DNA from: Uranotaenia lowii
Taxonomy: Eukaryota > Arthropoda > Insecta > Diptera > Culicidae
Assembly: GCF_029784155.1 (NCBI RefSeq)
Contig: NC_073693.1
Coordinates: forward strand, 281,559,456-281,623,455
Length of the DNA stretch: 64,000 nt
Reading direction: 5' to 3'
Below are positions 1-12,750 of the stretch, piece by piece. A model generated the notes under the pieces. It searched no databases. It saw nothing but the letters and a program-made list of their open reading frames with translations, and was not told the origin of the DNA. A program made the translations under genes and the position numbers. Every line of letters begins with the position of its first letter. Within the stretch, counting starts at the first letter, position 1.

Positions 1-770
1 CGAAGTGTTAAATCAAAACGAAAGATCATAGCAGCAGCCTTAAAATCTGCGCTTTCTAAGCTAATCCGTCTTTTTCTTCCAAATGAAAGCAAATAATCAG
101 CAGCATCAGTCCTTAACATTTTCAGTTTGTAAGTCAATTCTTTTTTATTATTTCACCGAAAGACCAAATCAAAACAAACGATCATATCAGCAGACTTATA
201 AATTGCGCTTGCTAAGCCAATTCCGAACTTTTTCACCGAAAGGTCAATCCGAAACCAACTTTCAGAAGCAACCAAATCTGCGCTTCCTAAGCCATCCTGA
301 AATTTCCACCGGAAGACCAAATCAAAATAATCAATCAATAGCAGCAGCCAAAAAAAATCTGCGCTTTCTAAGCCAATTCCATATTAATCCATCGAAACGC
401 CAGATGAAAGCAAACAATCAACAGGAACCGTCTTAAAAATCTGCGATTCTTAATCTTATTTCGTCTTTTTCCATTAGAAGGCCTAATCAAAACAAACAAT
501 CAGCAGCAGAAAATCTGCGCTTCCTAAGCTAATTTGTATTTTTCCACCGGAAAACCAAATGAAAACACACAAACATAGCAGCAACATTAACAATCTGTGC
601 TTTTAAATATCTCCGTCTTATTTACCGGAGGAACAAACAATCAGAGCAGCAGCCTTTATAATCTACACTTTTCGAGTCACTTCGTCTTATTTACCGAATC
701 CGGAACCATTTCTTAACAATCTGAGCATCAGCCTTGCACATCTGTGCTCATCTTACCAACCAAGCCATTA
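1..770. repeat. Diverged ~80-bp tandem minisatellite
   Basis: About nine imperfect units of roughly 70-100 bp follow each other. Each carries the same ordered words: 'aatctgcgctttctaagcc', then 'tttttccaccg(g)aaga', then 'ccaaatcaaaacaaacaatc', then 'agcagcagcc'. Units are well matched at 160-600 and blur towards 770. The array runs off the left edge of the window, so its true length is unknown. The 117-codon open frame at 83-436 is a translation of these units and is not called as a gene. Confidence 0.8.
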
Positions 771-2299
771 TCGTGATTTTATGATTCTTATGAATCTCAA
801 CTTAGAGATTCAGTCAGACACGTCTATCACTCACAAGGAAAGATCAATGGCCGACTTGGTTTTGTTTATTTTGCCTAGTGTTGCCAAAATAACAAACGTT
901 GCCACAGAAATTTATTTCACTTATTTATTTTATTAATACCTATATAAATTCCAAACCTTGAAATCAAACGTGTCCCGGAATGATAACAAGCTTAAGAATG
1001 TAACTTGATTTTTCGAATGTCTATTTCCCAAACAAGTGTGTTATCATGGTGGGCCGCCAACATGAAAGTCACATCCCAAAGGGTTGTCCCCGTTTGGGTC
1101 TTGTTCGACAAGCGCTTGCAACCTGTTCGTTTAGCTACTGAACCATGTTCGAAAGTTCGAACCCAAGAAGATTAAGAAACTCACAGCAAAAGATCGATAC
1201 ACCTTTCGGTAGCTGTCGGTAAGATGAAAACATCCAATTTACATCTTGTTGGGATCCTGAAACCTGGGAGGAGCAGACAAGAAAAAACGGTGAACAACCA
1301 CCAAACAAACAATCCGCAAAACATGGTTGGGACAAAAAAGTTGAAAATTTATAGAACCAATTTTTCTCCGCTCGCACATTGTCTTTGGGGCCGATGAGCT
1401 TCTTTTTTTTGTTATTTTGAACCGTTTCTTCGCGATCGGTTGCCCTAAAGTTGAATACCCCTAACCAAATGGGGATCAATCGGCTGGCCAATTTGCCAAC
1501 CGTTGTAGTTTATGAACTTAAACTGAACGCTGTGAACTAAAAGAACAGCAACAGCAAAAAAAAACTATATTGATTTTTATACATTCCTTCAAGCCCGACG
1601 CCCCGAGAATGCGCTTCCAATGCTGGCTCCACCGGCTAATAATGTTTACCTTTTTCCGAGATTTTCCCCCAGAACCTGATATTTAGAAGGACTTGAGAAG
1701 GTTTGGAGGCAGAAAGCCTTAATAAAGTGTGCTTGTACCATTGAAGGGCCTATCGCTGAGGACTAATCTCCGCATTGTTGAACTTTGCCGGTGGTCGATG
1801 GCATTTTGGCGTTTTGTCTCCAAGTTGAAGGAGAAGCAGATTCCGGTAGCATTCTGGTTGTAGATCTTTATCGGCTGAGAAATTGGATCTTATGGGAAGG
1901 TCGCCACACTATCGATTTTGTCTCTTAGGGATTAAATCGCAGGGATTCCACCATCAACTGGATAGAGATGTTTTATTGTTTACCTTACGAATTGGTGGCG
2001 CCATCGAATGAGTGGTTCGAAAAAAAAGTTGCTGGGCTTTGAACAAATGAAAGGAAGAATTCAATTATTCCTATTGTCAAATTGTAGGTACAAGAAAGAA
2101 ATGTTTCGAACAGTTCCCTTTTGTAATCGAAACAATTAATAAAAATAAAATAACTCCAGTGTTAAATAATCTACAAATTCGCAACCAACGAATTAACAAT
2201 TAAAAATTTCGCAAAAAGCTTAGATTCCTTCCTGAAAACAGCAACACTTTTTTCTGCATTTTCCTTAATTTTTGAACTACTGTTTTTTTTTTGGTATGC
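771..2299. other. Unique AT-rich DNA, no gene recognised
   Basis: This stretch is non-repetitive by eye. An open frame of 118 codons on the minus strand (1135-1491) shows no recognisable domain, has runs of lysine from A-tracts and lacks splice support, so I leave it uncalled. Confidence 0.5.
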
Positions 2300-2301
2300 T
2301 A

Positions 2302-3043
2302 CCCAGCACACATTTTTGTAGCTATAATCTTACTCTGTTTTTTTATACGTTCCATATACAGTATGGAATAATCGTATAAAAATTTAAAGTAAATTAACAT
2401 TTACCGACCTAAGTGGAGGCAATATATATACCCAGCAAACATTTAAGAGGGTATATCGCAGGAACAACACAATTTATCAAACGAATATACCAGATGAAAA
2501 GATTGTATTAAACTTACCAAAATAGCATATAGCTATAAAAGTGGAGGCGATAAATCTACAATGACAAGATTTTAACGATTCGTTTTCCCAACAAAAAGCA
2601 AAATATACGATTTGAAGCAATTTGAATAAAACGAAAAAAAAAAATTCCCCGACCGAGATTTGAACTCCAGCCTCCGAGTTGTCTGTCTGGTATCTTACCA
2701 CAATGCCAACTCATCAGATGAAATGATCCGCGCTATAGCTCTATATGTAAGATTTTCCGTTCACGAACCGGCCAAAGGAAGAAAGAAGGAAGGATCGCCC
2801 ATTTATCGTAAATCAGTTCACTCAAATCGTAAATGTCGAATTAGCGTATTCTCAACTATTTGGAGACATATTTACGAATTGACTAAACTGCTATCCGATT
2901 CAACTTTTTTTGGGCAAAGCTTGTCGTAAATGAATGATAGAAAATCACTCAATACCAACTTGTTTACGATGTTACTTGTTATTGAAAATGTCTAAATATT
3001 CGATTTGGATTATCATTTCTATTACGATTTCATGTTAGCTGGG
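2302..3043. mobile_element. TA-flanked element with CCCAGC terminal repeats
   Basis: The left end reads TA|CCCAGCACACATTTTTG and the right end is the inverse, ATGTTAGCTGGG|TA, so the ends form a short inverted repeat (CCCAGCnnACAT) flanked by the dinucleotide TA. A second copy of the left terminus lies inside at about 2430. The motif 'agtggaggcaatata' occurs ~110 bp in, and a tRNA-like block follows at 2648-2722. A related arrangement occurs at 43161 onward. No transposase is visible, so it is a non-autonomous element; superfamily is not decided. Confidence 0.6.
2648..2722 (-). repeat. tRNA-like (SINE-type) block
   Basis: Read on the minus strand it has an A-box-like stretch (tggcattgtggtaagat) followed about 40 nt later by a B-box-like stretch (gagttcaaatc), the order of an internal RNA polymerase III promoter. 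It does not fold as a full tRNA: the T stem is imperfect and no proper acceptor pairing is evident. It is therefore a tRNA-derived repeat head, not a tRNA gene. It shares framework with blocks at 37868-37940 and 43618-43690. Confidence 0.45.
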
Positions 3044-4810
3044 TACTTACATTACGTTTACACCAATTGGATGTTATCTGACTCAATATTCGTACCTACC
3101 GGATGAATGCAAGAGAACGTAAGATATTGGTCTCATAACTTTACTACGTATTAACGTCCGATTCGCGCTAACCGACTTTTATTCGCTTAACTGCAACCAG
3201 CTGAAGCGGAGTGGTCCGGTTCTTTACGGGCAACAGCTTTTGGATGAACGGATGGCACGAAACTGGTGTCAAAGCGAACTTTGCCGTATAATTTTGCGTC
3301 TTTTCTGGTTTGTTTTTGTTTTCATTTCTGTTTGTGCTAGTTTGACATTCCACACTCTTAATTTTCAACACTGAATTTTGGCTCGAATCAACCCAATCAC
3401 TACACACTTCTTCTGGAGATTGACGGTTTAAGCTGTCACTTCTGAAAGTTTCTACGAACTAATGTAACGTAAGGTTGTGTGTATGTGTGTGCTCATTGAC
3501 GGCTCAACCAGTGTTCACCTGGAACTTATCGATAGTGGCAGTGTATCTGGAAGCATTGAGTCATTCGATCTATGTATTTTGCTTTCAAATTTCATCAAAA
3601 TTAACATTTACGATTTTTGGAAGATAAAAAAATATTTAAAGTTGACTGACTGAAGTGTTTCTTAAAAAAAAAAACAAACTTTTAAGCACTGACCATACTG
3701 ACTGGACACTCGATTTCGTTTGTTGGATAATTTTTCCAACAGTAAGCAATATCGATTCCAGAGTGCGCATCTATCGATTTGAAGAAAAGCTATCCCAGTT
3801 AGAAATTGCCACCCAACTTTCGAAAAAAAAAAGCAATTCAGACGATAAAATTGGGCTAAAATGTACATTTTTCCTATAGGGCATTTGTATCGGAAAAATG
3901 GTAGGTTCGCCACCTACCGTCAGTATTGAGAACCAGCTAAATTTGACGAAAAAAAATTAGCCAGAAGTTCATTTTTCTTCTAAGTGTCCTGTCACTATGA
4001 TCAGTGTTTTAAGTGTATTTCATTATGATATAATAAAAATAATTTTATTATTGTCAAGTATTTAGCAAAATAGCCCAAATTTGCACGGCTTGGATACTCG
4101 CCGAAAAAAATCTGGAAAGTTAAGCTTATTTGAGTACTCACATCCACCTCGAATCGTTGTACCCAAAATGCCTGAAAGCTGTTCAAAATGATGAATTTCA
4201 AAATAATACATAATTATTGATTTATTTTTGTAATTTTTTATGAAAACAAATGAAGACATTCCGAACCCTACGATCGTTGGTGTGGTTCAGTTGAACAAGT
4301 TTCACTAATAGTTGCTATTCCGTGATTGATCGAGGCCATAAATTTTGTAGAGAGTTCAAAAGAAATGCACTTGGGATAAGCAGAACATTCTCAGTGTACA
4401 AAACTGATGGTCTCTCTTTGAACATCAATAATGGCGCCGGCCACGTCCTAGTAATCTATAGTTAGGATGGAGAAAGAGAAAGGGATGAAATAAATAAGTT
4501 TAAGCTTTAAGACCGAGGTTACGTTTGCATTCTAGCAAATTTATTGGGTTGGGAGGGCGGGATAAAGAATTGGGGTTGGGAGACGCTTTTGACAAGTGTT
4601 TTGATTGCGAATTATAAATCCTGTTCTTTTTCTACTGTGTTTCATCAAGTTCATATGTAAAATATTCTGAAACTTCCAAATTTTGTGATTCAAGATTTGC
4701 TCATTAACCTTAAACCTGAATGTCTGTGATCAGATTTTTTTTTCATTTTCCATTCATGATTCGCTGTTAGATTCCACGGCAGAAAACGCTCATCGTGCCC
4801 TGATTAATAT
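3044..4810. other. AT-rich unique DNA
   Basis: No gene or clear transposon is visible. There is a short GT run near 3475-3500 (tgtgtgtatgtgtgtg) and two overlapping short frames on opposite strands at 3655-3913 that look like chance openings in A/T runs. Confidence 0.5.
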
Positions 4811-4814
4811 TGCT

Positions 4815-5048
4815 TATAGAGCCCCAGTGGGGGTGCTCATTATGCCCCATACAGTGTCTGATTTTCAGCTCTCAGCAAAATTTAATAATAATATGTATCT
4901 TTAAACGTTTTTATCTACTTTTTCAACTATACTCCAGTTAGGAAATAGACTTTTTTTAGTGTCTGATCACAAAACAATGATGTAGGTCACATATTATAGC
5001 TGTTTTCTATGGTTAAATAAGCGTCTTCCTTAAGGTGACCATTATGTC
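4815..5048. repeat. Dispersed repeat, copy 1
   Basis: The stretch matches 37942-38165 in the same orientation over about 225 bp, sharing long words such as 'aaacgtttttatctacttt', 'agtgtctga.cac(a/g)aaacaatg' and 'ttttctatggttaaataa'. Nothing coding is seen. The family is not identified. Confidence 0.75.
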
Positions 5049-5214
5049 GTTATCTTCCCTATTTTCCACAAAAGAATATCTTCAATAGATTGTACGAATA
5101 TTTTAATTTTTAATGATTTTTTCTATCCTTTTCCATACAGGCTATGCATTTGTGCATTGTTTGATGCGATGAAGATTCGTATCCGGCTCTGAGCAAATTT
5201 CTCAATTCCTGTTT

Positions 5215-5725
5215 TCTAGGCGACCTATGTTATTAGAATGTAACTTTTGTTTGTTTGGCAACAAACCTCTAACGAACCATTCTCCATCTGCCTTTTTCAT
5301 TTTAGCTAGGTGTTGATTAGTAGTAGGAAATACTTGTGCTACATACCAAAATTTAGATAGAGCAAAGACATTCACATACATAACTTAATCGATTAAATTC
5401 ATATCACGAAACTTGTTGTGCAGTAATTGTGTGTAATTCTTAATTATCAATAAGTTTTTTATACGTTGAATTTATAGTTATAGTCCATTGGAAGTAATTA
5501 TCACTCGTAATATTCTTTGAGACTGTACTTCTTGTACAGGAAAAGGATTTCCTTTACAATTATTTATCCGAATAAAAGATGATTTTCCAAAGTTTACCTT
5601 TATTTTTGAGGACCTACTGTAAGAATCCATTAAGGTTTTTATCAAATCATACTTTTTTTCATTCCTTACAAAAATCGTAAGATCATCAGCATAAGCCATA
5701 ATAGTCTGAATCCTATTAAATACTA
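5215..5725 (-). pseudogene. Decayed non-LTR retrotransposon reverse transcriptase fragment
   Basis: On the minus strand the open part (5725 down to 5478) contains MAYADDLTIFVRN, where YADD is the catalytic motif of reverse transcriptase, followed by KVNFGKSSFIRI, a typical downstream block of LINE polymerases. The next 260 bases keep recognisable LINE sequence, including SKFWYVAQVFPTTNQHL, but with two stop codons soon after the first block and further stops. The N-terminal fingers, endonuclease and ORF1 are not seen, so this is a short, dead internal fragment. The clade is not assigned. Confidence 0.8.
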
Positions 5726-5730
5726 GCTAC

Positions 5731-6245
5731 CCTTCGATATCAAGCTGAAATTTGGATTGGATGGATTGAAGGAAAATCTTTAATTTAATTTAATTTCTCA
5801 TCGAATTTTTGATATTTTGACATATTTCTACGCTGTTTCGATATTTACATCTCATTTAAAAGGTTTTGATGAGATTACAATTTGAAACAGCAATTTTAAT
5901 AGAAATTTTTGAAAAACTAAAAACTTATATTTATAAACGGTATTATGTTGATTGAGAAAAAAAAATCAAATATTACATTAAAACTTTTAGTTATTAATAA
6001 GAATATGTTTAAATAATCAGGTAGATCGTTTTATTATTTTTCAGATATTTATTGACATGTTGTTTTTGCTCAATCATAAAAAATGCATAAAAAAATCATC
6101 AATTAGTACTTTTGCATTAAGAACCAAAACACCAGTAATATCAAATTTCACAAATGATATTTTCCTCTTAATCGAAGCGTTCCCACTCGGTACCGAAGAA
6201 AATGCTTGACAGAGCGGTGACAGAAAAATTTAATCATCTACAATC
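5731..6245. other. AT-rich intervening DNA
   Basis: Very AT-rich, no repeat or coding signal recognised. A short run 'ttaatttaatttaattt' lies near 5780. Confidence 0.5.
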
Positions 6246-6247
6246 TA

Positions 6248-6923
6248 TAGGAGAAAATGAGGATACTTGAAGCCTTTTTCTTATTTTCATCATATCTTTT
6301 TGAAAAAAAAAATTGCAGATCGCCGTCTTTTGCATTTTCTGACAGCGTGTAATTTGAAGTTTATATGCTGCAAAAGTTACATTGATACATAGACCCGTTT
6401 TGAATCCCATTTATAAGGTAAACTTTTGGATAAATATAAGTTATTGGATAAATAATAATAATTTCCTGCTTAGTAATGATCAACATAACTTCAGAAGAAA
6501 AAAAATGTCTTTTTGTACTCGAAGGATCAAGTGAACTCATAATATATATTTTGGAAAAGCTTTTCTTTAAATAAATGAGAGCTCACTATTGCTTTGAATA
6601 AATGGCATTGAGAAGTTCATATTATACTCTATTGATTGACATATTGGAATAAATACTTTCATGAAAACTTTTTCGTGAGGGAAACATTTTAAAATGATAA
6701 AAATATATAAAAAAGATCCTAAAGTCACATTTTGTTAGATTTTGACAACAAAGAGCAATAACTAAAAAAATAAATTTTATTAACTTTTTTGAGATAACAG
6801 GTGTTGTTCTGTTCTATTTGGCAAATTTTTCTAGAACATTTGATCTTTGTAAGACATTTCTGTTTGGAGATATAGCTGAGGAATCAAGTATCCCCAGGGA
6901 TCAAGTATCCTCATTCTCCCCTA
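6248..6923. mobile_element. 676-bp MITE with TAGGGGAGAATGAGG terminal repeats
   Basis: The left end TA|TAGGAGAAAATGAGGATAC is matched in inverse at the right end, which reads in reverse TAGGGGAGAATGAGGATAC, both continuing to 'ttga'. The inverted repeats are about 23 bp with two mismatches and the flanks are TA on both sides. The right end also holds a tandem doubling of 'atcaagtatcc'. No transposase frame is present, so it is a non-autonomous DNA element, Tc1/mariner-like by its TA target. Confidence 0.75.
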
Positions 6924-8150
6924 TAAGTGAATGCCCCAATTGAGGTTGTATCAAACAGAGCAGAGAAATATATATCCCAACTTTATATTTAACGATTTTT
7001 TTTTTTTTCAAAAAAATCGTTTTTAATTTTACCCTTTTACGTTATGAAATTGTACAGAAATTCATTCAAGAAAATTTCTGGTATATGGAAGCCTTAAACT
7101 CCCAAAACATATACATACCACCAAAACTTGAGTATGTAGGCAAACAGGGGTTCGTTCAATTTTTTCGTCGTTACATAACAATTAAAATAAATAAGAAATC
7201 AATAATTTCACTCTCTTTTTAAATTAAATGTTATTGCAACTAACATACAAAATGTTTTTCAACAAATTATTAAATCTATGCTTAAAGTTCAAGAGTCTCC
7301 ACGGTTTTTCAACAACTTGTATTGTTTCTATAATGGCAAATGATTTTGCTCTGTGCAAGTGATAATGTTTTAATTTCATCGCTTTCTATATCATATCGAT
7401 CGGTGAAATCGCTTTTTTTCGAAAATGTATCATCGCAGAATGAAGAATCAATATTGAGATTCAAAACATTCAAAATTTCTTCATAATTCATCATATCAAT
7501 CTGAACGTCTTCATCTTGAACGGTGTTACGTCGAATTCCGTATCTCTGAATGGCAATTTTTGAATAACATTATCGAAAGAATCCAATGATTTATTCATTT
7601 TATTTTGATCAGAACCTCATGACTTTTAGAAACAAAATTGTCAAAATTGATTTATGTACTTGAAAATGTTATTTTCATTTGCCAACAATCTCCAAAATCC
7701 TATAGAAATCACATTTTCAACCCAAGCCTGAAATAAATATTGAGCCGGGCGTAATCTTTGATCCTAATTTTTTGATTCGATTTTCCGTTCCAAAAAAAAA
7801 TTGGAGGGAAATAAAAAAAATGTCAGTCAAAAACCCATTTCTATATTTTAAGTTTTTTCTATAAAAAATTCAACGGTTTCTTGCGAACTCTATGAGGGAT
7901 GAATAGTGTTCACTTCATCTTGAATTTTGGAACTTTAAAGTATAAATAAGATCTCAAATTCTAGCTGTATACAATATAAACTATCGCATTGAATGGACTG
8001 ATGAAGCTTTAACGGAACTGTTTTAAAGTACGTTTTGTTGCTTAAGAATTTACCGCTTTAATCTCTATAAATTGATTAAATTTAAATATCCCCAGAGTTC
8101 GAAACAAAGAATGATAATTTTAGTTGCAGTTCCCCCATTGAACTGATAAA
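6924..8150. other. AT-rich intervening DNA
   Basis: Mostly low-complexity A/T sequence. It contains one open frame of interest on the minus strand (listed separately at 7309-7560); otherwise nothing is recognised. Confidence 0.5.
7309..7560 (-). other. Open frame of unknown status, ~84 codons
   Basis: The minus-strand frame stays open from about 7560 to the stop at 7309. An ATG pair begins the last 61 residues (MMNYEEILNVLNLNIDSSF...). The translation is acidic with mixed residues rather than homopolymer runs, unlike most chance frames nearby. I recognise no family. It could be a decayed transposon exon, for example the acidic N-terminal part of a DNA transposase, or a chance opening. No splice sites or promoter were convincing. 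Confidence 0.15.
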
Positions 8151-8960
8151 TTAAAATCAAGGACTCCGCTGCCACTTTTCCTGGCTAATTACACCGGACA
8201 GGCAGCAAGTGTCAACTATTAGAAACATGTTGTAAGCATTTCAACTTCCCTTCATCGCTCCCTTCCGATAATCACTCATCAACGGAGTAGCTTCTTATTA
8301 CCGAAAAACGAAATACCTTCCCCATGATCCCGGGGCAGAACATTTCTCAGGCACCCCAGAGTTGTCAAGTTAAATTTCCCGGACCACTTGCTTGCTTGAC
8401 ATGCATACCGGGAACCGATAGTGGAAATTCCTTCGCGTGAATCACGTCACGACGACGATGAAACCCTGACGATGACCGGTGACAATCCGATCCGATTTCG
8501 ATTCCATTTGAGGGGTTGGTTGCTTGGGTGCAAAACACCAAAAGCCAGCAACTTACTCCTGCTGGATTCCGTCACGATCAGCCGTAGCAGTTTGCATTGG
8601 TTCTTTCCTTTATGAAGACTTCCGAAAAGGGACCACCTAAGGAGGTGAAGCAAGTAGCTATCTGAATTGCCGTAGTGATTTCGTTCGGGTATGGAACAAA
8701 TTCCGCAATTACAACACCAACCAACTTACAGGAGAACCCGAGAATCCGCGTATGGGTGCAGATAATTTCAGGCCATCAAAAGGTGCAACCGAAGCACGCA
8801 GTCAAATGACCAAATTAGTACATCCGCCAATAAGCGATCGGCAATTGAGCGATGTGAGGGAATCTCTGGAATATCTCCCAATCGGTCCCGAGATTGCCTC
8901 CTTAAAATCATTCCTTCGGTTGTGCCAGAGATACGAACACGAATGAGCTTTCAAGCAGTC
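8150..8960. promoter_or_regulatory. Unique, more GC-rich island; possible regulatory DNA
   Basis: Base composition and word complexity rise sharply compared with both sides, and no repeat is seen. Two short frames on the plus strand (8421-8615, 8752-8946) and one on the minus strand overlap without family signatures. Such islands in AT-rich insect non-coding DNA are often conserved enhancers, but here that is inference only. A non-coding or 5' exon cannot be excluded. Confidence 0.25.
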
Positions 8961-9209
8961 ATGATTGAACTTCGCTTCCTTTTATACGGTTGTAATTAAT
9001 TGCTCCTTGTAATTGCTAGTAAAACTCAACTGAATCAAGTATAAACTTTTGGAATGGCTTATCAGTGCAAATCTAGAAAATATGAACTTGTTTCGAGATT
9101 TTAAATTTGATACATAAATTTTTATTGTTAGAATATGATTTTTGAATTACAACATTATAACTTCAATTGGTTCCTTTTAAGAAACTATATCCTTATGTTT
9201 TGTCAAATG

Positions 9210-12200
9210 ATTTGACTCGCAACTATCGATTTCCATCTGCGACTCTAGATTGCTTACTCTGAACGCTAGAGTCTTAATCTTCGAGTCTAGACTTTCGAGC
9301 CTGAACCTGCGACTCTAGAATTTCGACTCTCTATTCAGAACTCGCTGCTCTTAACTTTCGACCTTCAGCTTGCAATTCTCGACTTTCAACTCTCAATTTT
9401 CAACTCTCAAACCTTATCCAGTGATTCTCGACTCTCGACTCTCATCTCTCGACTCTCGACTCCCGACTCTCTCGACTTTAGCCCCTCGCTCCTCGATTCT
9501 CGACTCTCGTCTCTCCACTGGACTCTTGACTCTCAACTCCTAACTCTTGACTGTCGGCTTTAGACGCTCGACCATCGACTATCGACTATCAATCCTCCAC
9601 TTTTGACTATCGATTTTTGACTCTCGACTCCCAACTTTTGACTTACGACTCTTGGCTCTCAATACTTAACTTGCAACTGTCAACTCTTGACTTCGATTCT
9701 CGACTGACTCTAAACTATTAACATTGGATACTCTTTAATTTTAATTCTCGTCACTTGACTATCGCTCTCGACACTCAACTCTCGATTATCGATTCTTGAA
9801 AGTCGATTCTCGATTCTCGACTTTTGACTGTCGACTTTCGACTTTGGATTCTCTACTTGTCACTTTCTACTCTCGTCTTTTGACTATTGAATCTTGGCTC
9901 TCGACTTTCAGCTTTCGTCTTTGGACTCCCGACTTTCGACTCTCCGCTCTCAAATCTCGACTCGCCACTGTCAACTTTTGACTTCGATTCTTGACTGTCG
10001 TCTGCCTTGAATTCTTAACTCTTAACATTCGATACTCGATTTTCGATACTCGAATTTTTGATACTTGATCCTCGAATTTCGATTCTTGACGCTGGACTTT
10101 CAGTTGTCAACTCTTTACTTTCAGTTCTCGACTTTGACTCTTAAGTTTCTCTACTTCAGACAGTCGACTCTCCACTTTTGACTATCGACTCTGGACATCC
10201 GTTCTTCGACTTTCGATTCTCAACTTTCGACATTCGAATCTCGACTCAAAACTCTCGACTATCGGCTCTCGACTCTCGCTTCGACACAGGACAATCGACT
10301 CCAGGGTCTCAACTCTCTATTCTGAATTGTCAACTCTTGACTCTCAATTCACTACTGTTTGCCTTTACTCTTAACTTTCAACATTCGATACTCGGCTCTC
10401 GAGTTTCAACCCTCGAAAACCGATTATAATTCTCTACGTTTTATTCTCGTCACTCGCCCATAAACTTTTCATATCCGTATCCCGATTATTGATTCTCGAC
10501 AGTCGATTCTCGACTCTCATTTTCAGATTGTGTCTCTCGACTCTCGACTTTTGACTCTTGTTTTTTCGATTCTCAACTGAAAACTCTCAATTATTAACTC
10601 TGAACTTTCGATCCTTTAAACTTTTAGTTCTCATCTTGCAGCTCGAATCTCGACTCTAAACTTTAGATTCACGACTCACGACCGCTTTAGACTACCAAAT
10701 CTTGACTGCCGTTCTTCGACTCGGGACTCTCGGCTCGATTATTAGATAACTATCGTCTCACGAATCTTGACTCTCGCCCATTGACCCTTAACTTGCGACT
10801 CTTAACTATCGCTGTTCGATTCGTGACTCTCGACTCAGGACTAAAAAATCGACTGATGATTCTCGACAATCGATTCTCGGCTCTCTGCTTTTAACTCTCG
10901 GCCTTCGACTCTCAAATCATTATTGTAAACTGTCGAGCCTGAATTTTCGAACCTCCACCCTCAACTCCCGATTATCGACTATAAATTGTTGATTCTCGAC
11001 TCTCGACTCTTGACAATCGAATCTTAACTCTCGACTCATGACTATCGATATTCGACTCGCGACTCGCGACTCTCAAATCTAGACCCTCCACTCTCGAATC
11101 TCAACTCTCGACCCTCAACTCTCGACTATCGACCCATAACTGTCGATTGACTCTCGACTTTCGAATATCAACTCGCAACTCTCAACTCTCAACACTCGAC
11201 TCTCCACTCTCAAATATCGACTATCGACTTTCGATTTTCAACTTTTGACTCTCAACTCTCGACTCTCCATTCTCGACTATCAACTCTCGACTCTCTGCTT
11301 TCGACTTTCGGCTTTCGACTCTCAAATCTTCACCCTAAACTGTTAAACCTGAATTCTCGACCCTACACTCTCGGCTATCGAAAATTGACTCCCGACTCGT
11401 GACTCTCGACTATTGAATTTTGACCATCGACTCTTAACCCTCGACTAACGACTCTCTACTCTGGAGATTCTACTCTAGACTCTCTACTCTCAGCTCCCGA
11501 ATCTCGACGCTGGACTTTCGACTCTCGAATCTCGGCTCTCGATTCACGACTCACGACTCTCGACTCTCAACTTTTGGATCTAAAATTTTTACTCTCAATT
11601 GTTGACTCTGAGTTCTTGATCTCCGACCCTCGTATCTCGACTCTCGACTCTCGACTCTCGACACTCGACCATCGACTTTCAACTCTTGACTCTTGATTCT
11701 CGACTATCGACTCTCGACTCTCGACTCTCGACTATCGACTATCGATTATCGACTATCGACTATCGACTATCAACTATCGACTATCGACTCTCGACTTTCG
11801 ACTCTGGACTCTCGACTTTTGGATTTCAAATTTTGACTCTTAACTGTTGACTCTGAGTTCTCGACTTCCGACCCTCGTATCTCGACTCTCGACTATCGAC
11901 TTCCAGCTCTCGACTCTCGACTTTCGATTCTCGGCTCTCGACTCTCGACTCTCGATTATCGACTATCAACTCTGGACTATCGAGTCTTAACTGTCGATTC
12001 TTGACTCTCGACTCTCAAATACCGACTCTCAACTCTCGACTCTCAACTCTCGACTCTCGGCTCCCAAATCTCGAATCTACACTCTCAAATCTCGACTATC
12101 GACCGTTAACTGTCGATTCTTGACTTTGGACTCGTGTTTCGACTCTCGACTTTGAACTCTCGACTCTCAAGTATCAACTCTCGAATCTCGACACTCAATT

Positions 12201-12750
12201 CTCGACTGTCAACTCTTGACTCTCTGCTTTCGATTCTCGGCTTTCGATTTTCAAATCATCACCCTAAACTGTGGAATCGGAATTCTCGACTTTCGAGTCT
12301 CGACTCTTGACTCTCGACTCTCGACTGTTGACTCTCGACTCTCGACTATCGACTATCGACTATCGAATCTCGACTCTTTACTCTCTATTCTCGACTTTCT
12401 TCTCTCGACCCTTGTTTTTCAACTCTCGAATCTCGACTCTCGAATCTCGACTCTCGAATCTTGACTCTCGAATCTCGATTCTCGACTTACGACTTGCGAC
12501 TCTCGACTCTCGATTTTTGGATCTCAGATTATGAGTTCTCAACTCCCGACTCTCGACTATAGACTTTCAACTCTCGACTCTCTATTATCGACTTTCGACT
12601 CTCGACTGTCGACTCTTAAATTTCTACACTGCACTCTCGAGTCTGGACTCGTGGCTCTTGAATCTAATATTTCGAATATCGACTTTTAACTCTCGACTCT
12701 TGATTTGCGACTCTCAACTTGCAACTCTTTCGACTATCGGCTTATGACTA
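9210..12750. repeat. 7-bp satellite array, GACTCTC orientation
   Basis: About 3.5 kb of degenerate tandem heptamers. The purest stretches (11640-11800, 12300-12360, 12420-12530) read 'gactctcgactctcgactct'; point variants such as gactatc and gattctc fill the rest, and the array is weakest at both edges. The plus strand is pyrimidine-rich. Since 3 x 7 = 21 bases, frames open as STLDSRL-like 7-residue repeats; these are by-products, not proteins. The array is cut at 12750 by a foldback element and resumes on its far side. Confidence 0.95.

Noticed and set aside
83..436. 117-codon plus-strand frame
   Set aside because: It lies wholly in the ~80-bp minisatellite and its sequence follows the unit repeats.
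2648..2722. Functional tRNA gene
   Set aside because: A- and B-box-like words are present but the cloverleaf does not close and no anticodon arm is convincing; the same framework recurs as a repeat.
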